A DNA stretch of 64,000 nucleotides from Takifugu bimaculatus. Its lineage: Eukaryota > Chordata > Actinopteri > Tetraodontiformes > Tetraodontidae. Under the pieces are notes generated by a model. The model did not search any database. It was given only the letters and a program-made list of their open reading frames with translations, and was not told the DNA's origin. A program made the translations under genes and the position numbers. The stretch covers positions 6,006,296 through 6,070,295 of the forward strand of contig CP034976.1 in NCBI GenBank assembly GCA_004026145.2, read 5' to 3'. This document shows, in pieces, positions 22,325 to 33,444 of the stretch (positions within the stretch are counted from its first letter, which is position 1; the number at the start of each line of letters is the position of its first letter).

Positions 22325-22530
22325 AGAGTCAAGTCATGCAGAAATGTAGAAAAAATAAGAAGGTAATCACACTTTGTGCTGGCGCTTTTGTCGTCAGCCG
22401 GTGATGGAAATGGGTCTAAATATGAGATTAGAACCTGCCGGTGACTGATGCTATTAGTCAGATATGGCGTAGACTTTACTATCTCCCATGAAGGATTAGT
22501 GCAAATTATACTGGGAGACAGGCTTGATTT
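22325..22530. promoter_or_regulatory. Candidate conserved non-coding element
   Basis: About 200 repeat-free bases with GGTAATCACACTTTG, GTCTAAATATGAGATTAG, GATGCTATTAGTCAG and GAAGGATTAGTGCAAATTATAC (octamer-like GCAAAT with an AT core). It follows a C/CCA low-complexity tract. No coding signal. Confidence 0.33.
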
Positions 22531-24439
22531 CTCCTCTGCCTGGCTGGATGTGGGCATTTGAAGCACTCTAAGTTGACAGCGTCTGTCTGCGCTTAGTTCT
22601 TGGAGACAGGTTGTGTGACAGCTGATGCCAGGCGAGGGCTTAAAAAGTGTGTGCGGGCGTCTATTTGTGTGTCGGACCGACGTGTGGTCGGTGTGTGTGA
22701 GCGGGAGAGTTATAAACTGACAGGCGGGTGTGTTTGAATGTGATTGCACGTCAATGACTTCCTTTTTTGGGGGGGGAAACAGGTTCTCTTTGAGCCGGCT
22801 GACAATTGGGAAAGGCTAATTTTAAGCTCCCTCTTTAATTCTACACCTTCTTATCTGGTGTTATTTTAAATAATTATGCCATCTGGGAGGGTGTCCAGGT
22901 GAAGCTGGTTTGAGGAGGGAGAAAAGACGGACAGATGCTGGAGTTTAGTGTTAAAATCCACCTCTCGGCACGTCAGATAGGTGGTCCATGACAGCGGGCT
23001 GATGGCGGTGCGTAATCTCCTGACTGAGGTTGATACAGCTGGAGGAACGCTGTCGAGTAGTTTGTTCACCTCTCAGGAATGCTGAGAACATGCAAATGCT
23101 CCCTGTTTTAGCCCCACTGTCTCCCCCCGGCCTGCTGATTTAAGAGGGTGACATGTCCCTTAATGTTGGGTAATAAACTGAAGGGCTGGATTTATCGGCA
23201 CAGGCCTTGTTTTCCCCCCGCTGTTTCTGTCCGCCGGTCCCTATGACGACAGCACAAGCCCCTCCCCTGCTGCTCTTTAGGTGTTTTTCTCCTCAAGCTA
23301 CAATATTAGCTTGCTAGCCTCACAAATCCCAGAGTCCCTCTAGTTTAGACCAGACTCAGAGGGGTGGAATCACCCTCACTGAAGTCATAAAGTCTTAAAG
23401 CACAAAATAGTCCCCAGATTTCTCCCCTATCTCTCTCCTCGTTTCCTCCTCCTGCACAGCGCAGCGTTGCTACATCAGCAGGGTTGAGGCTGGTCAAAGT
23501 GTAGCGCCGCTCAGACGGGATCGACACCCGCCGTGCGGCGGGTTACGCTCGCTGATATCGGCCTCTCGCTGGAATTCTGCCAGTTGACCTCTGGTGTGCG
23601 GATCCCTGGCCCAGCGAAGCGGGTCAGTGCGGACGCCATAATAACGCTTTTGTTCCAGGTGGGTGCCCGGGAAAAACCTCTCGGTGTGGGAGGATTCACG
23701 TTCCCGTATAAACAGATGTGGAGCCCCGACGCTGATGTCGAAAAAAAAAATAGCTTGGGAACATGCTGCAAAGGTTAGGGCGGAATTGTTGATAGTGCAG
23801 CGAGGAGCTCAAGGAGCTTCTCTCCGTTCCCATGGAGTCGTGTCCCAGATTTGGAAGCAATGAGTAACTGAGCCGACAGGGCAGAAAACATATGACGTCA
23901 GACGGTAAAGATCCCAAAATCAGCACCTAAAGAAACCCCTTCCTGGCGGGACGCTCCAGATGGATCTCCTCGACCGAGGCCTCCTTGGCTGCTGCCAGCG
24001 AGGGACTGGATGTTCGTTTCTCTATTTATTTCCATGGCTCATGCGTTTTTCCCCATATAAAGACAGTCTATGTCCGACTGTGTCACCGCGTGATGGATTG
24101 CACAGTCCTCTCAGGAAGGGAGGAGAGGGGGGAGGAAGGGAAGGAAGAGGGAGGGAATGAGTGAGCGAGGGAGGGAGGGAGGAAGTAGAGTGGTGCTGCT
24201 GCAGCAGTGAAGGACATGGCAGCTTAGTACCGGCCAAAAAGACTGTGCCGAACACCTGCTCCTGTCTCCAACGCCCCTTCAACCTCCTCATTACCTGTCA
24301 ATCTATCAGAAGGCAGCCAGATCAAATGTCTGCGGCAGCCAGGCCTCGCATGGAAACGGAGAGGAGGGGGGGGGCAGGGAAGGAAGGGGACAGATTGCAT
24401 GTCTGGGAAGGCAGAGAATGAAGGGGAAGTAAACCGAGC

Positions 24440-24725
24440 AGCTGCATGTGCATATCAAAGATGTGCTGATAATTTGGAGCAAACTGCCCAGAGTGTAATT
24501 ATTGAAGGCTTCTTCGGCGACTGTGTCCTCCAGCTAATTTCAGAGCGCCTTAAATTCAGAATACGACTTGGAAAAGGGATGCACGCCGTCGTAAAAGTTG
24601 AGAGCGCGGGGGGGGAAATTCTCAGGCGTGGCCGCTTTGACACCTCCAGAGTCGAGGACGCGACCGAAAACCTCGTAACATTCCGTCAGTTTTGTCTCCA
24701 GCGTCGTTAATGGACGGCATAAAGA
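24440..24725. promoter_or_regulatory. Candidate conserved element with long open frames
   Basis: Repeat-free block beginning near GCAGCTGCATGTGCATATCAAAG, with GATAATTTGGAG, GAGTGTAATTATTGAAGG and CAGCTAATTTCAG. The plus strand is open for 103 codons (24399-24710) and two minus frames are also open. Openness in several frames argues for low stop density rather than a gene. No splice signals support an exon. Confidence 0.3.
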
Positions 24726-24881
24726 CAGCCTGAACCTGCCTTCAGCAGCCATTAGCCTCTCTGTTCCCAGGTGTTCGGTGTAAGAGAGGTGAATCTGGGA
24801 CAGATAAGCGGCTCCGCGGGGAGGCGGAGCCTGCAGCTTCAGGTTTCAGTGACAAAGCTGCGGCTAGCGTGTAGTCTAACG

Positions 24882-24889
<8 letters not shown>

Positions 24890-24928
<39 letters not shown>
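24890..24928. repeat. (GT)n microsatellite
   Basis: About 19 GT units. Confidence 0.95.
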
Positions 24929-25276
24929 GGGATCCATTCATGCAAACACATGTGTGAAAGCCTGTGAATTCTAATATGAAGTGTGTGTTGATGCACACGT
25001 GTTTTATGAAAGGCGGATGATTTTCAGCTCTTCCAGGTGCATTAGAGCGCAAGCGACCTGTCCAGGCGCTCGTCTTCTGGAGCCTTTCAGTCTCTGCCGG
25101 CTCCCTCTCTGCCTCTTTCCTCAGTCTTCCCCGAGCTCTCTCGCCCCGCTCTCTGCTTTAGTGTGTGAGCTGTGGTGATTTACGGTAATTATCCATCGTT
25201 GGGTCATCTATCAGCCCCGCCGTTGCTAGGAGATGAAAGCAGCTGCTGCTTGCTGTTGTCTTGTTGGGGGCAGCGA

Positions 25277-25280
<4 letters not shown>

Positions 25281-25311
<31 letters not shown>

Positions 25312-25313
25312 CT

Positions 25314-25352
<39 letters not shown>
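25281..25352. repeat. Compound (GT)n(GA)n microsatellite
   Basis: GT run, a GGGCTT break, a second GT run, then (GA)n. Confidence 0.95.
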
Positions 25353-25663
25353 AGTGGTCCATCCTGATGTGGGGATTAAAAGCGCAGGTGGTGCAGAAGA
25401 AAGAGGGACGCAAATGAGGGATGGATGGGTGGACAGACGGACGGATGGATGGATTAGAGGAGGGACACTTGGGTGAGGGTGGGGTCAGATGTTGAAGGAG
25501 GCCAGGTGAAACCGGAGCTCGTGGGTGTGGTTTGGAGTGTCGGGCAGCTTAAGGAGGCACAGGTGTGTGTGTTTGTGATGGAAGAATGGAATGATAAATT
25601 CATCTGGGCAGATGGAAATTGGAAGAAGTTGGGCCTTGGGGTGTCATTTGAGTGGCTGTGAAA

Positions 25664-25664
<1 letters not shown>

Positions 25665-25695
<31 letters not shown>
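25665..25695. repeat. (GT)n microsatellite
   Basis: About 15 GT units. Confidence 0.95.
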
Positions 25696-25696
<1 letters not shown>

Positions 25697-26033
25697 TTCA
25701 GGGCCCAGCAAAGAGGGTCTGCATTTCTTTGTTTTGTAATCAGCCTTTTGTACTGTTTCTGTTCTCATGGTCCGTTCCTGTCTCTCAGAAACAGCAAACG
25801 GTCGTCTGCAAACACTTGAATGTTCTGAGGAGAAGCGCGTGGCGCTGCTAACAGGGCTAACCTGGAGCTCAGACAGTGAGGGCTGCTGTTCACCAGCGAT
25901 GTCAGAGCCCAGCCTGAAGGGAAGCATAATTACTGATTATTATAGAAGAAGTGAACGCAGAGGTGAAGGTAAACACAAATGACAGCGAGTAAAGCTAATT
26001 AAGACTAGAATACATGAAAACTCTAGTCTAGGT

Positions 26034-26122
26034 CGCTGGTGTCAGAACCCAGGCTTCGAAGGCCGCAATCCATCCGCGTGGCAAAGATTCGGCCCTCGAG
26101 GCCGGGGTTCCGACATCCCTGG
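26034..26122. mobile_element. Short inverted-repeat DNA element (hAT-like MITE)
   Basis: About 89 bases whose ends are imperfect inverted repeats of roughly 32 bases. The left arm 26034-26065 (CGCTGGTGTCAGAACCCAGG...) pairs with the right arm 26091-26122 (...GGTTCCGACATCCCTGG). The consensus edge resembles CAGGGGTGTCAAACTC, a non-autonomous element edge common in fish genomes. It is degenerate, has no coding capacity and sits in tshz1 intron 1. Target duplications are not clear. Confidence 0.65.
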
Positions 26123-26269
26123 TCTGGTTGTTAATGGCGTGTTGAGGCTTTAAAATACCACCGATAAGATGTTTGGATTTTTATTTTCCTTGCACGTCTG
26201 CGACAGGCAGCTGATGTTAGTCACGTCCGTACGAGCCGGTGCTAACTGTAAATACAACTACAGCTCTCC

Positions 26270-26420
26270 ATACCAGCCTAATTAGCGCCAGTTAGCATTT
26301 GTCATTGCATTTAGGGGTGAAGATTAGGAACACCTCTCAATTAATCTGCAATCAGCCTGTTTGTTAATTAGCTAACCTGTTCTAAGTGGCCTTCGGGGCT
26401 CTTGTGTAATTAGCTAAGCT
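26270..26420. promoter_or_regulatory. Candidate conserved non-coding element
   Basis: AT-core-dense block with CCTAATTAGCGCCAG, GTCATTGCATTTAGG, CTCAATTAATCTGCAATCAG and TTGTTAATTAGCTAACC. Three TTAATTAG/TAATTAG cores lie within about 100 bases, as in homeodomain-responsive enhancers. Not tested for conservation. Confidence 0.35.
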
Positions 26421-26984
26421 GCCGGGAAACAGGTCTGTGTGTTGACATTGACCTAAAGCACGCACACGCACACACACATATGGTACACTGTAGTGTGTGA
26501 GACATACAACTCAGCAAATGTCTTGAGTCATGGTCAAGAGGGACAAGAACCTCTGACTCTGGGTAATTTGCGTATAAAAGCAAAGGCGCCTTCTGTGCCG
26601 CCTGTTTGTTCTGGAAAAACAAGCGCTCGTACGCACACTTCCTCATGCACTTTGTTAGCTGTTGCATGTGTGTCACAGTTAGCCATCGCTAATTATGTAT
26701 ATATAGGCCTGAAAATACAGGAATAATTTGCACATTGTCATGCTTGCAGATTGTTCCCGCCCGCTCCCGACGTGCATCCCTCAAAAGCGTTCTCGGGGAA
26801 AAGTCGGGAGGGGAGAGAACGTGTACTGTACTCCCCGTGCACACGCTCCCTTTTGAACACTTCATCCTTTTCAAGTGCAACAACATCACCGCCAAAATGA
26901 GCAGCCCCTCCGTCGCCAGCGCCGCAGCATTTTTTCCCTCTTGCTCACTTCAAAGCCATTTGTTTACTCTGCCGACTCCTGACA

Positions 26985-27075
26985 TTGTCTGTGGTAATTA
27001 AAGGAGCGCGCTGAAATTTATGGTTTAATTATACAGCCCTTGTTATGCAGAGAAGACCAGGATAGCTTGATATGC
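26985..27075. promoter_or_regulatory. Candidate conserved non-coding element
   Basis: GTGGTAATTAAAGG and GGTTTAATTATACAGCCC cores in a repeat-free island just before a GT tract. Confidence 0.25.
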
Positions 27076-27136
27076 TCAATAAAAATAAATTCCACGCGGG
27101 TTTATTGAACCCACGGTGTAATCGTTCCAGCCACTC

Positions 27137-27138
<2 letters not shown>

Positions 27139-27171
<33 letters not shown>

Positions 27172-27178
27172 TTTGTGT
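27139..27178. repeat. (GT)n microsatellite
   Basis: GT run with GTTT interruptions. Confidence 0.93.
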
Positions 27179-27543
27179 GTGTACTCGCATGCATACATAT
27201 ACATGTGCATGTTTGTGTTTATTTATGTAGCGCCTCACAAGTCAGCCGCAGCAGCTCAATGTGGAGTGCGAGTGGGTGCGAATGAAATTGAAAAACAAAC
27301 CCCCCCCCCTTCAAAAAAAAAAGCGAGATGAATTGCAATCGATTGGTGCTGGTTCACCGTATTGATCCCCCAGCATGTTCAGGCCCGTTGTTCTCCACCA
27401 AGAACATTCAGTCATTCTTCCATGCCCTCGCCAGCTAACACGCAGCTGGACGCACTCTGAACATTTCCCAGTGTTCTCGCTGCGTTGCATGCATGCATTT
27501 AGAGGAAAAACAGAGAGTGGGAAGGATGGTTCAGATACAGGAT

Positions 27544-27544
<1 letters not shown>

Positions 27545-27598
<54 letters not shown>
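27545..27598. repeat. (GT)n microsatellite
   Basis: About 27 uninterrupted GT units. Confidence 0.97.
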
Positions 27599-27600
<2 letters not shown>

Positions 27601-27730
27601 ACTTCTGTAAATGGAGTGCGATCTTGGCTTTGGCCCACAAGCTGCTTCTCTGAACTGATCTTTGAGTTGGGTATAAATAGCACTTGCTCTATATATAAAA
27701 CAGCAGCACCTTTCACACTCACTCTCCCTA

Positions 27731-27731
<1 letters not shown>

Positions 27732-27766
<35 letters not shown>
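27732..27766. repeat. (CA)n microsatellite
   Basis: About 17 CA units, less than 150 bases from a GT tract of opposite orientation (27545-27598). The two could pair as a hairpin in single strands. Confidence 0.95.
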
Positions 27767-27771
<5 letters not shown>

Positions 27772-27954
27772 GACCAGCCCACGTATCTCTGCTTATGTAC
27801 GCATTATCCCCGAGCAGGCCACATATCAATCCATACCTCGTGCTCTGGAGGTGAGCAGGAAGGATACCTGTGGGACATATTGGCATATTTACACGGGAGC
27901 GTGACCCGGCGCCGGCTTAGCCACGTCGGCCCGCGCTGACCTGCGGAACAATAA

Positions 27955-28080
27955 CCTAGCCAGCTGTGTGCCGCTCATCAATCTGCAGGGCACAGATTGT
28001 AGCTTGAGAGGGCAGATAACGTCTTCCCTAAAATGCTGATAAGGACGCCAATCCCTGAACCACCTTCTGTAGCTCTGACT
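27955..28080. promoter_or_regulatory. Candidate conserved non-coding element
   Basis: Repeat-free segment with CTCATCAATCTGCAGG, GGGCAGATAACG (GATA site) and GCTGATAAGGACGCCAATCC (a second GATA site). Texture-based. Confidence 0.25.
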
Positions 28081-30735
28081 AGATCAATATATCAATCAAT
28101 GTCAACACCGGACACCTGGGTTGTATGCTAATGTTTAGCCTCGTTCCGTTCTTTTTTTTTTCATCTTAATTGATTAGTCCTTGCATGCCCACCTGCTCCT
28201 CTCCTTTGGAACTATTTTTCCACGTCACGATTATGTCACTATCTTAATTTCTCTCATTTTCCCGATTAATACGTTGGATGTTTGTTGTAGAAAACGGTGA
28301 AAAGTGTTTCATCAGGGCCCCAAAAGACACCACGAATGACAGCTAACATCCACCGAAGCCACGAATTATTCACACTGAAAAGTAAATCCGATCAGAATCA
28401 CCGAATACCAAAAATGATCACCCGATTAACGCGGACTCGTCCGCCTTTATGGAGACGTTGTGGAGTTTGGGATCAGACGCCACTGTTTCCTCATGGAGGA
28501 CGCGAGGCCCGTTCAGAGGGGGGGGGCAGCAGACGTCGGGCTGCTGCTGAGGCAGAAACGCACCATCTGAAGCTGCCTCCTCAGAGATCAGCGCATCGAC
28601 TCCACACCAGATTACCGGCCGCCTGTAAATCAACATGACGTGAAACGTTTGGACCCTCCGGCGCCGGCGCTCGCTGAACACCCGCCAATAACGCAAAATT
28701 TCCCCACTAATGCTGTTTACGCAGCACTTATTCACATCTCGACCCCTCCCCCCATCGGCGAGGTACACGGCGTCCCGTCCGCGGGCTCCAACTCCGGCCA
28801 GGGGTGTTTAGAACGGGGGGGGGTTAATTGGTACAGCGAGCTGGAACGCTGCAGCAGTCATTTAAGGCCCTGTAGGTGCTGGCTGGGCCATATGTTCCCA
28901 TTATTCCACTTGGGAGGGGCCCATGTGGTGGGAAGAGGAGGGGGGGGGACATGGAGGAGGCTGGGAAAGAAAGGGGGGGGTTGATGGAGGAAAGGTAAAT
29001 GCGGAAGTATTTTTGAAGAGACCCCGTTTGAAATATAGGATTTGAAAGAACGGGATACCAGGAGGAGCCTGAGACGGGACCAGAAGGAATGAGCTCCGGA
29101 GTAAATGATCACCTTCGCCCTCAATATCCGGCTCTTTGGCTGCCATCTTTGCATAATTCATCTCGCCAAATTTTGAGTCATAATTCACCAACTCCTGAAC
29201 TTCCTGGGTCAATAAGGTCTCTCCTGGTGATGGCGTCTCCGTCGTTAGCGTCTCCCTCAGCTGATCTCGTTAACGCGCCGCCTCCTGGGGGCTAGCGTTG
29301 TCGCTCCTTGATTTTAGCCATTGTAAAAAAATAAATAAATAAAGATTTGGACGAGAGTGAAACTGCAGGAATAAATCTCCCACTTCGGATCCCCTGACTG
29401 CATTTTGTCAGCTGTAATAAGCCGAGTTTTCCTGCTTTTTTTTTGTTTTTTTTCAGCCTTTTCTCCTGCAGATAGCTCAATATTTATCTGCGGCGGCGTC
29501 TCTCGCCTCTCCCTCCGTCTCTCCTCCCTCTCCGTACTGTCTCCTGTCAAAGCCAGGCCCGTGTTCCTGATCAGGGCATTGCTCTCATGTTAGCCGCTTC
29601 ACGGGAAGCACATCCCAGCATTCCCTCCGACACGCCGGCAGCAGCATTACCATAATTGGCTTTTCTACATGACGGGACAGAGGAAATAATAATGTCATTT
29701 TATTTACAGCCCTCTCGTCCTGGTCCAAGAGCTATCACCCCCCCACACACACACACATGCACCTCCTCTCAGCACACACACTCCCCTCCTCCCATCTCCT
29801 CCCATCTCCTCTGCTACCCCCCCACCCCCCCGTCCAGGGTGCGAGTCTGGTTCTGCCACAGCGTGTAGGTCAAGCGATGGCTTTTTGATCAGCTCCTGTC
29901 TGAAGCCATCAGGGCTGAGAGGCACGTAATGGAGAACAGGGTGACAAACAGAATCTGGGGAAGGAATAAGACTGCCAGTTTCCTATTAGGGGCTGCGCCT
30001 AAACGGCCTCTGCCCCCGCCGCCCGCCGCCTCCACCCTCCCCGGCTCTCTCCCCCGCACTGCCTAAATCACATGAGTGAAGGGGCCTGTGATTGGACATT
30101 AGTGCTGCAAACGACTGCTGTGATTGCCCCCTCGTCCCAAACCCGCATCAAATAAATAAAGAAATGCGTGTAAATAAAGAGAAAGAGGGGTGTCGGAGAA
30201 ATGGAGCCGGCGGCGGCGGCAAAGGGAGGCTGACTGGTTTCATCCCCTTCTTTTTCCCCTCTTCCTCGCTCTCTCTCCTTCTTCATTGCCTTTCTGCCCT
30301 TCTTATCTGGTTTGTTTGGCTTTGACAGCGGCCAAATGGTGAAGCTCTGTGAGGCTGACAGAGAGTTTTATTGATTTAACAACCAGCCGACTCTGAGGGG
30401 GGAAAAGAGGAGACAAAAAACAGAGGAGGAGGAAGATGGTAAAGTTTTGTAGAGGCGTGATGTGTTCCTGCTCCACTCCAGACTGAACCGCCGACACGGC
30501 CGCCCGTCGTTAATTCGGGATCGTTTTACAAAAGTCATAGACGCGGTCAGGGGGTTTGTTTTGGAAATGGTCTTGACTCATAGTGATCAGGGTCCCAACG
30601 TGGGGCCCGACGGTGGGTTTAGGCGGGATCCAAGGGCGTTCCTCACGGCGCTGTCATCAGGAAAACATAGCAAACATTAAGATTAGCTCAGAGTTTCTAC
30701 ACATTAGGTCCTGATAAGAAGCTAAACTGTGCTGT

Positions 30736-30739
<4 letters not shown>

Positions 30740-30780
<41 letters not shown>
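30740..30780. repeat. (GT)n microsatellite
   Basis: About 20 GT units. Confidence 0.95.
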
Positions 30781-30782
<2 letters not shown>

Positions 30783-33444
30783 AGTCCATTTTTAAACGCC
30801 CACTTCACCATCTAAAAAGAACACTTCCTTTGTATTTACGGGTTTTGAGCGTGTGTGTAGGTACTGGGAGCAGTGAGCTCCGCCGCCGATGATCCCTCCC
30901 TCCTCGCCGCGTCTTGTCGGTGATCTGGTCTGGCTGGTGGCGGGCTTGATCGCTGCCGCTCCTGACAGCGAGTCTGCCGCGCTATCCTGCCGCCTGTCTC
31001 CTTGATGGCGGCACGTCCCCGAGCAAAAGTGACAGGCGCTTTGGCGCCTGTGCAGATGGCCCTGCTCACAGCGATCACCCAATCGGCGAACCAAACCGTC
31101 GGGGACGGCTCAGCCCCCCCGCCAGACCCGCCCTCTGCTGCTGGTGCCGTGTAGCATATGTGTATCCAGGACAGGGAGTCGATCTCCAGAAGATGCTAAC
31201 ATTTTGTTTTTTGCATCCGTGTCAGAACAGCCGAGGAGAAAAGATCGTTTATTAATTCACACTCGCGTTTAATCACCCCAACGGCGCGTTTATGGTCTGC
31301 GAAACTGTCCACTTCCTGCCTGTGATTTTTACAGATGCCTGTCCCTGCCAGTCTTTTGTCTGACTGCGTTTGATATCTCCCTCTTTGTTGTTTCCATGAC
31401 AACGTTGCAGGACAGGCATTGATTGACAGGGATCGTCAAAGGGTTCCCTGGCGACCCGCTCATTGTTCCCAGCCCCTCCCTGCCGCAGCCTGTGTTTTGT
31501 CACTCACCCAAGGATATTTCTGATGTGCTGCTTCTCATTCCTGCCGTCTGTCTGTCACTGAGGACGCATTAAGCTCTGACAATTATTGAGCTTTAGCTTT
31601 TTTCCCTCCTCTCGCTGACTCACGTGGGTAATTTCTGCTCGGTTTGCACTTGTTTCCGTGGGCTCGTGGAGAATAAATATCCCTCCTCCCGATGCTGCGT
31701 ACACTAAATGGCTGATATGTAGTTGATAGCCTCCGCTCTTGGAGACAGGTTAGCATGGGGGAAGGAGCGGCAACACGAGACACTGCAGACGTGTTGTAGA
31801 GAGTATGGCGCATAATGCTAATCTGCTGTGTTAGGGATTTTCAGGAGTTTTAGAAACTGTCTCGGTCTCAGACTGTCAGTGGGATTGAAGCGCAGCCAGG
31901 TTCTCCTGTAGTGCTCTCATTTCCCTGAAATCCTGTCAGGCGCCGGGGAGATTGGGGGGGGGGTGTTGCTCATTTGGAGAAGGGTGCATCGGTGGTGCGC
32001 GTAAACTCGGAACAGGCAGTATCACGGTCTGCGGCTTCAGGTCTGCGCCAGAGGAGCTAAACGCGCGAGCCGCAGAGCACGTGAAGCACGCGCGCCTCCC
32101 TGCATGGGAAGGTGAGCACGCGGGCCGGCGTGCATCCGTGAGCAGGCACTTAGCGAGGCGCCGCTCACACGCACACGCATGCACATCATCGCACAGTCGC
32201 AGCCGACGGTGCAGCTGCTCGCCGCTCCCCCCACCCCCAACCCAGCTCCGCTCAGGCAGCAGTAAATGGTGCCAGTGTATATATATCAGGTATTATGTCC
32301 ACTTAGATTATGATATGACAGGTTAGCGTGCCGCTCGAAGCTGACAGCACATCTGTTTCATCAGGAGAGACTGATACTGGCATCTAGGACACACATCTCA
32401 CCATGCAGGAAGGAGATAAAGGAAGAAGCTAGGGGGCCGTCTTTCCTGTCTCCCTCGCCCTCTCTCCCGTGCACCCGCCCCTCCCCACCCGGCATCCCCA
32501 CCACCTCCTGTTCATTTCATTTTCTTTGCTTTCCCTCCATGTCGTCTCTTCACTCACTCGTTCTCCTCTTCATCGCTCCCACTTACCGACGGGCACGTGC
32601 ACGCAGGCGTACATAATAATGGTCCAGCCTTCCTGCGTTTAAGGGCCAGACCCGCAACATCTGTCTTTCCTGTTTGTTTCTCCAATTTGATCCTTTTTTT
32701 TTTGCTTTCTTCTTGTAATGCTCGCCACCAAGAACTGCTTGTGCCATTTTGAGTCACCCAGGCGTCGTGTATTACTTTAAATGCATAAACCGCCTGGCCC
32801 ACACTTTCATCATTCGCTGTGGCGCGTTCAATCCAGCGACCGCTGCTTTGCTAGTTCCCACTCATTAGCCGGAATGAAAGTGACCTTCAGCCCGTCGAAA
32901 CGAGTTGGGAACAGCTGCTGCGTCTCCAAGTGATTGTTTTGTTTCTGTCCCTCTCTGATCAGTTGCATAACTGAACATGTGAGGAGCCGGACTTGACACA
33001 CTGGATGACTGAGAAGCAACAAAGCTCGGGGAAGACGGAAAGGGAGAGAAAGGGCAAATGGAACATGCAAACATGCAGCTGGCTAACAAGGCCGAGCAGC
33101 CAGTCATTTCTTTGGGAATATGAGGCGTGTGTGGCGGAATAGGGAGCTGGGAAGGGAAAGGACAACTGTCAGAAACTCACTGACTTATTTTTCCCTCGGA
33201 GGCTTTTTTTCTCGACTGGCTTTCAGAGCCACATGTGTGTAAAATACACAAAAATGTGTTCACTCACGCATGCACACAGACACAGCATAAAAGCCCACAT
33301 TTCCCATCATTGAATATTCCCTCCCTGTTATTTTGATAGTGGTTTCTGTTGGCGCGCTGTAAATGTTTAATTTCAGCGAGCTGACCTCTTTTTTCTACTT
33401 TGTCCTCTTTTTTTGTTTCCCTCTCCTGCTCTCCTTCTCTCCAG

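Larger units (their letters stand above)
9639..33444 (+). other. tshz1: tshz1 intron 1 (23.8 kb)
   Basis: Large phase-1 intron between the GTACAG donor and a TCTCCTTCTCTCCAG acceptor. No internal exon or nested gene is supported. It alternates between long CA/GT microsatellites or C/G homopolymers and repeat-free, AT-core islands that look like conserved non-coding elements. One short inverted-repeat transposon (26034-26122) is present; otherwise transposons are rare. Teashirt genes are typically surrounded by developmental enhancers, so this intron is the likely home of tshz1 control elements. Confidence 0.9.

Noticed and set aside
33363..33444. Upstream extension of the tshz1 main-exon frame (hydrophobic MFNFSELTSFFYFV...), which would look like a signal peptide
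   Set aside because: It is the pyrimidine-rich end of the intron read in frame. The CTCTCCAG acceptor and the exact match of the spliced start (MPRRKQQ...RRSA-AY) to human TSHZ1 show it is not coding.
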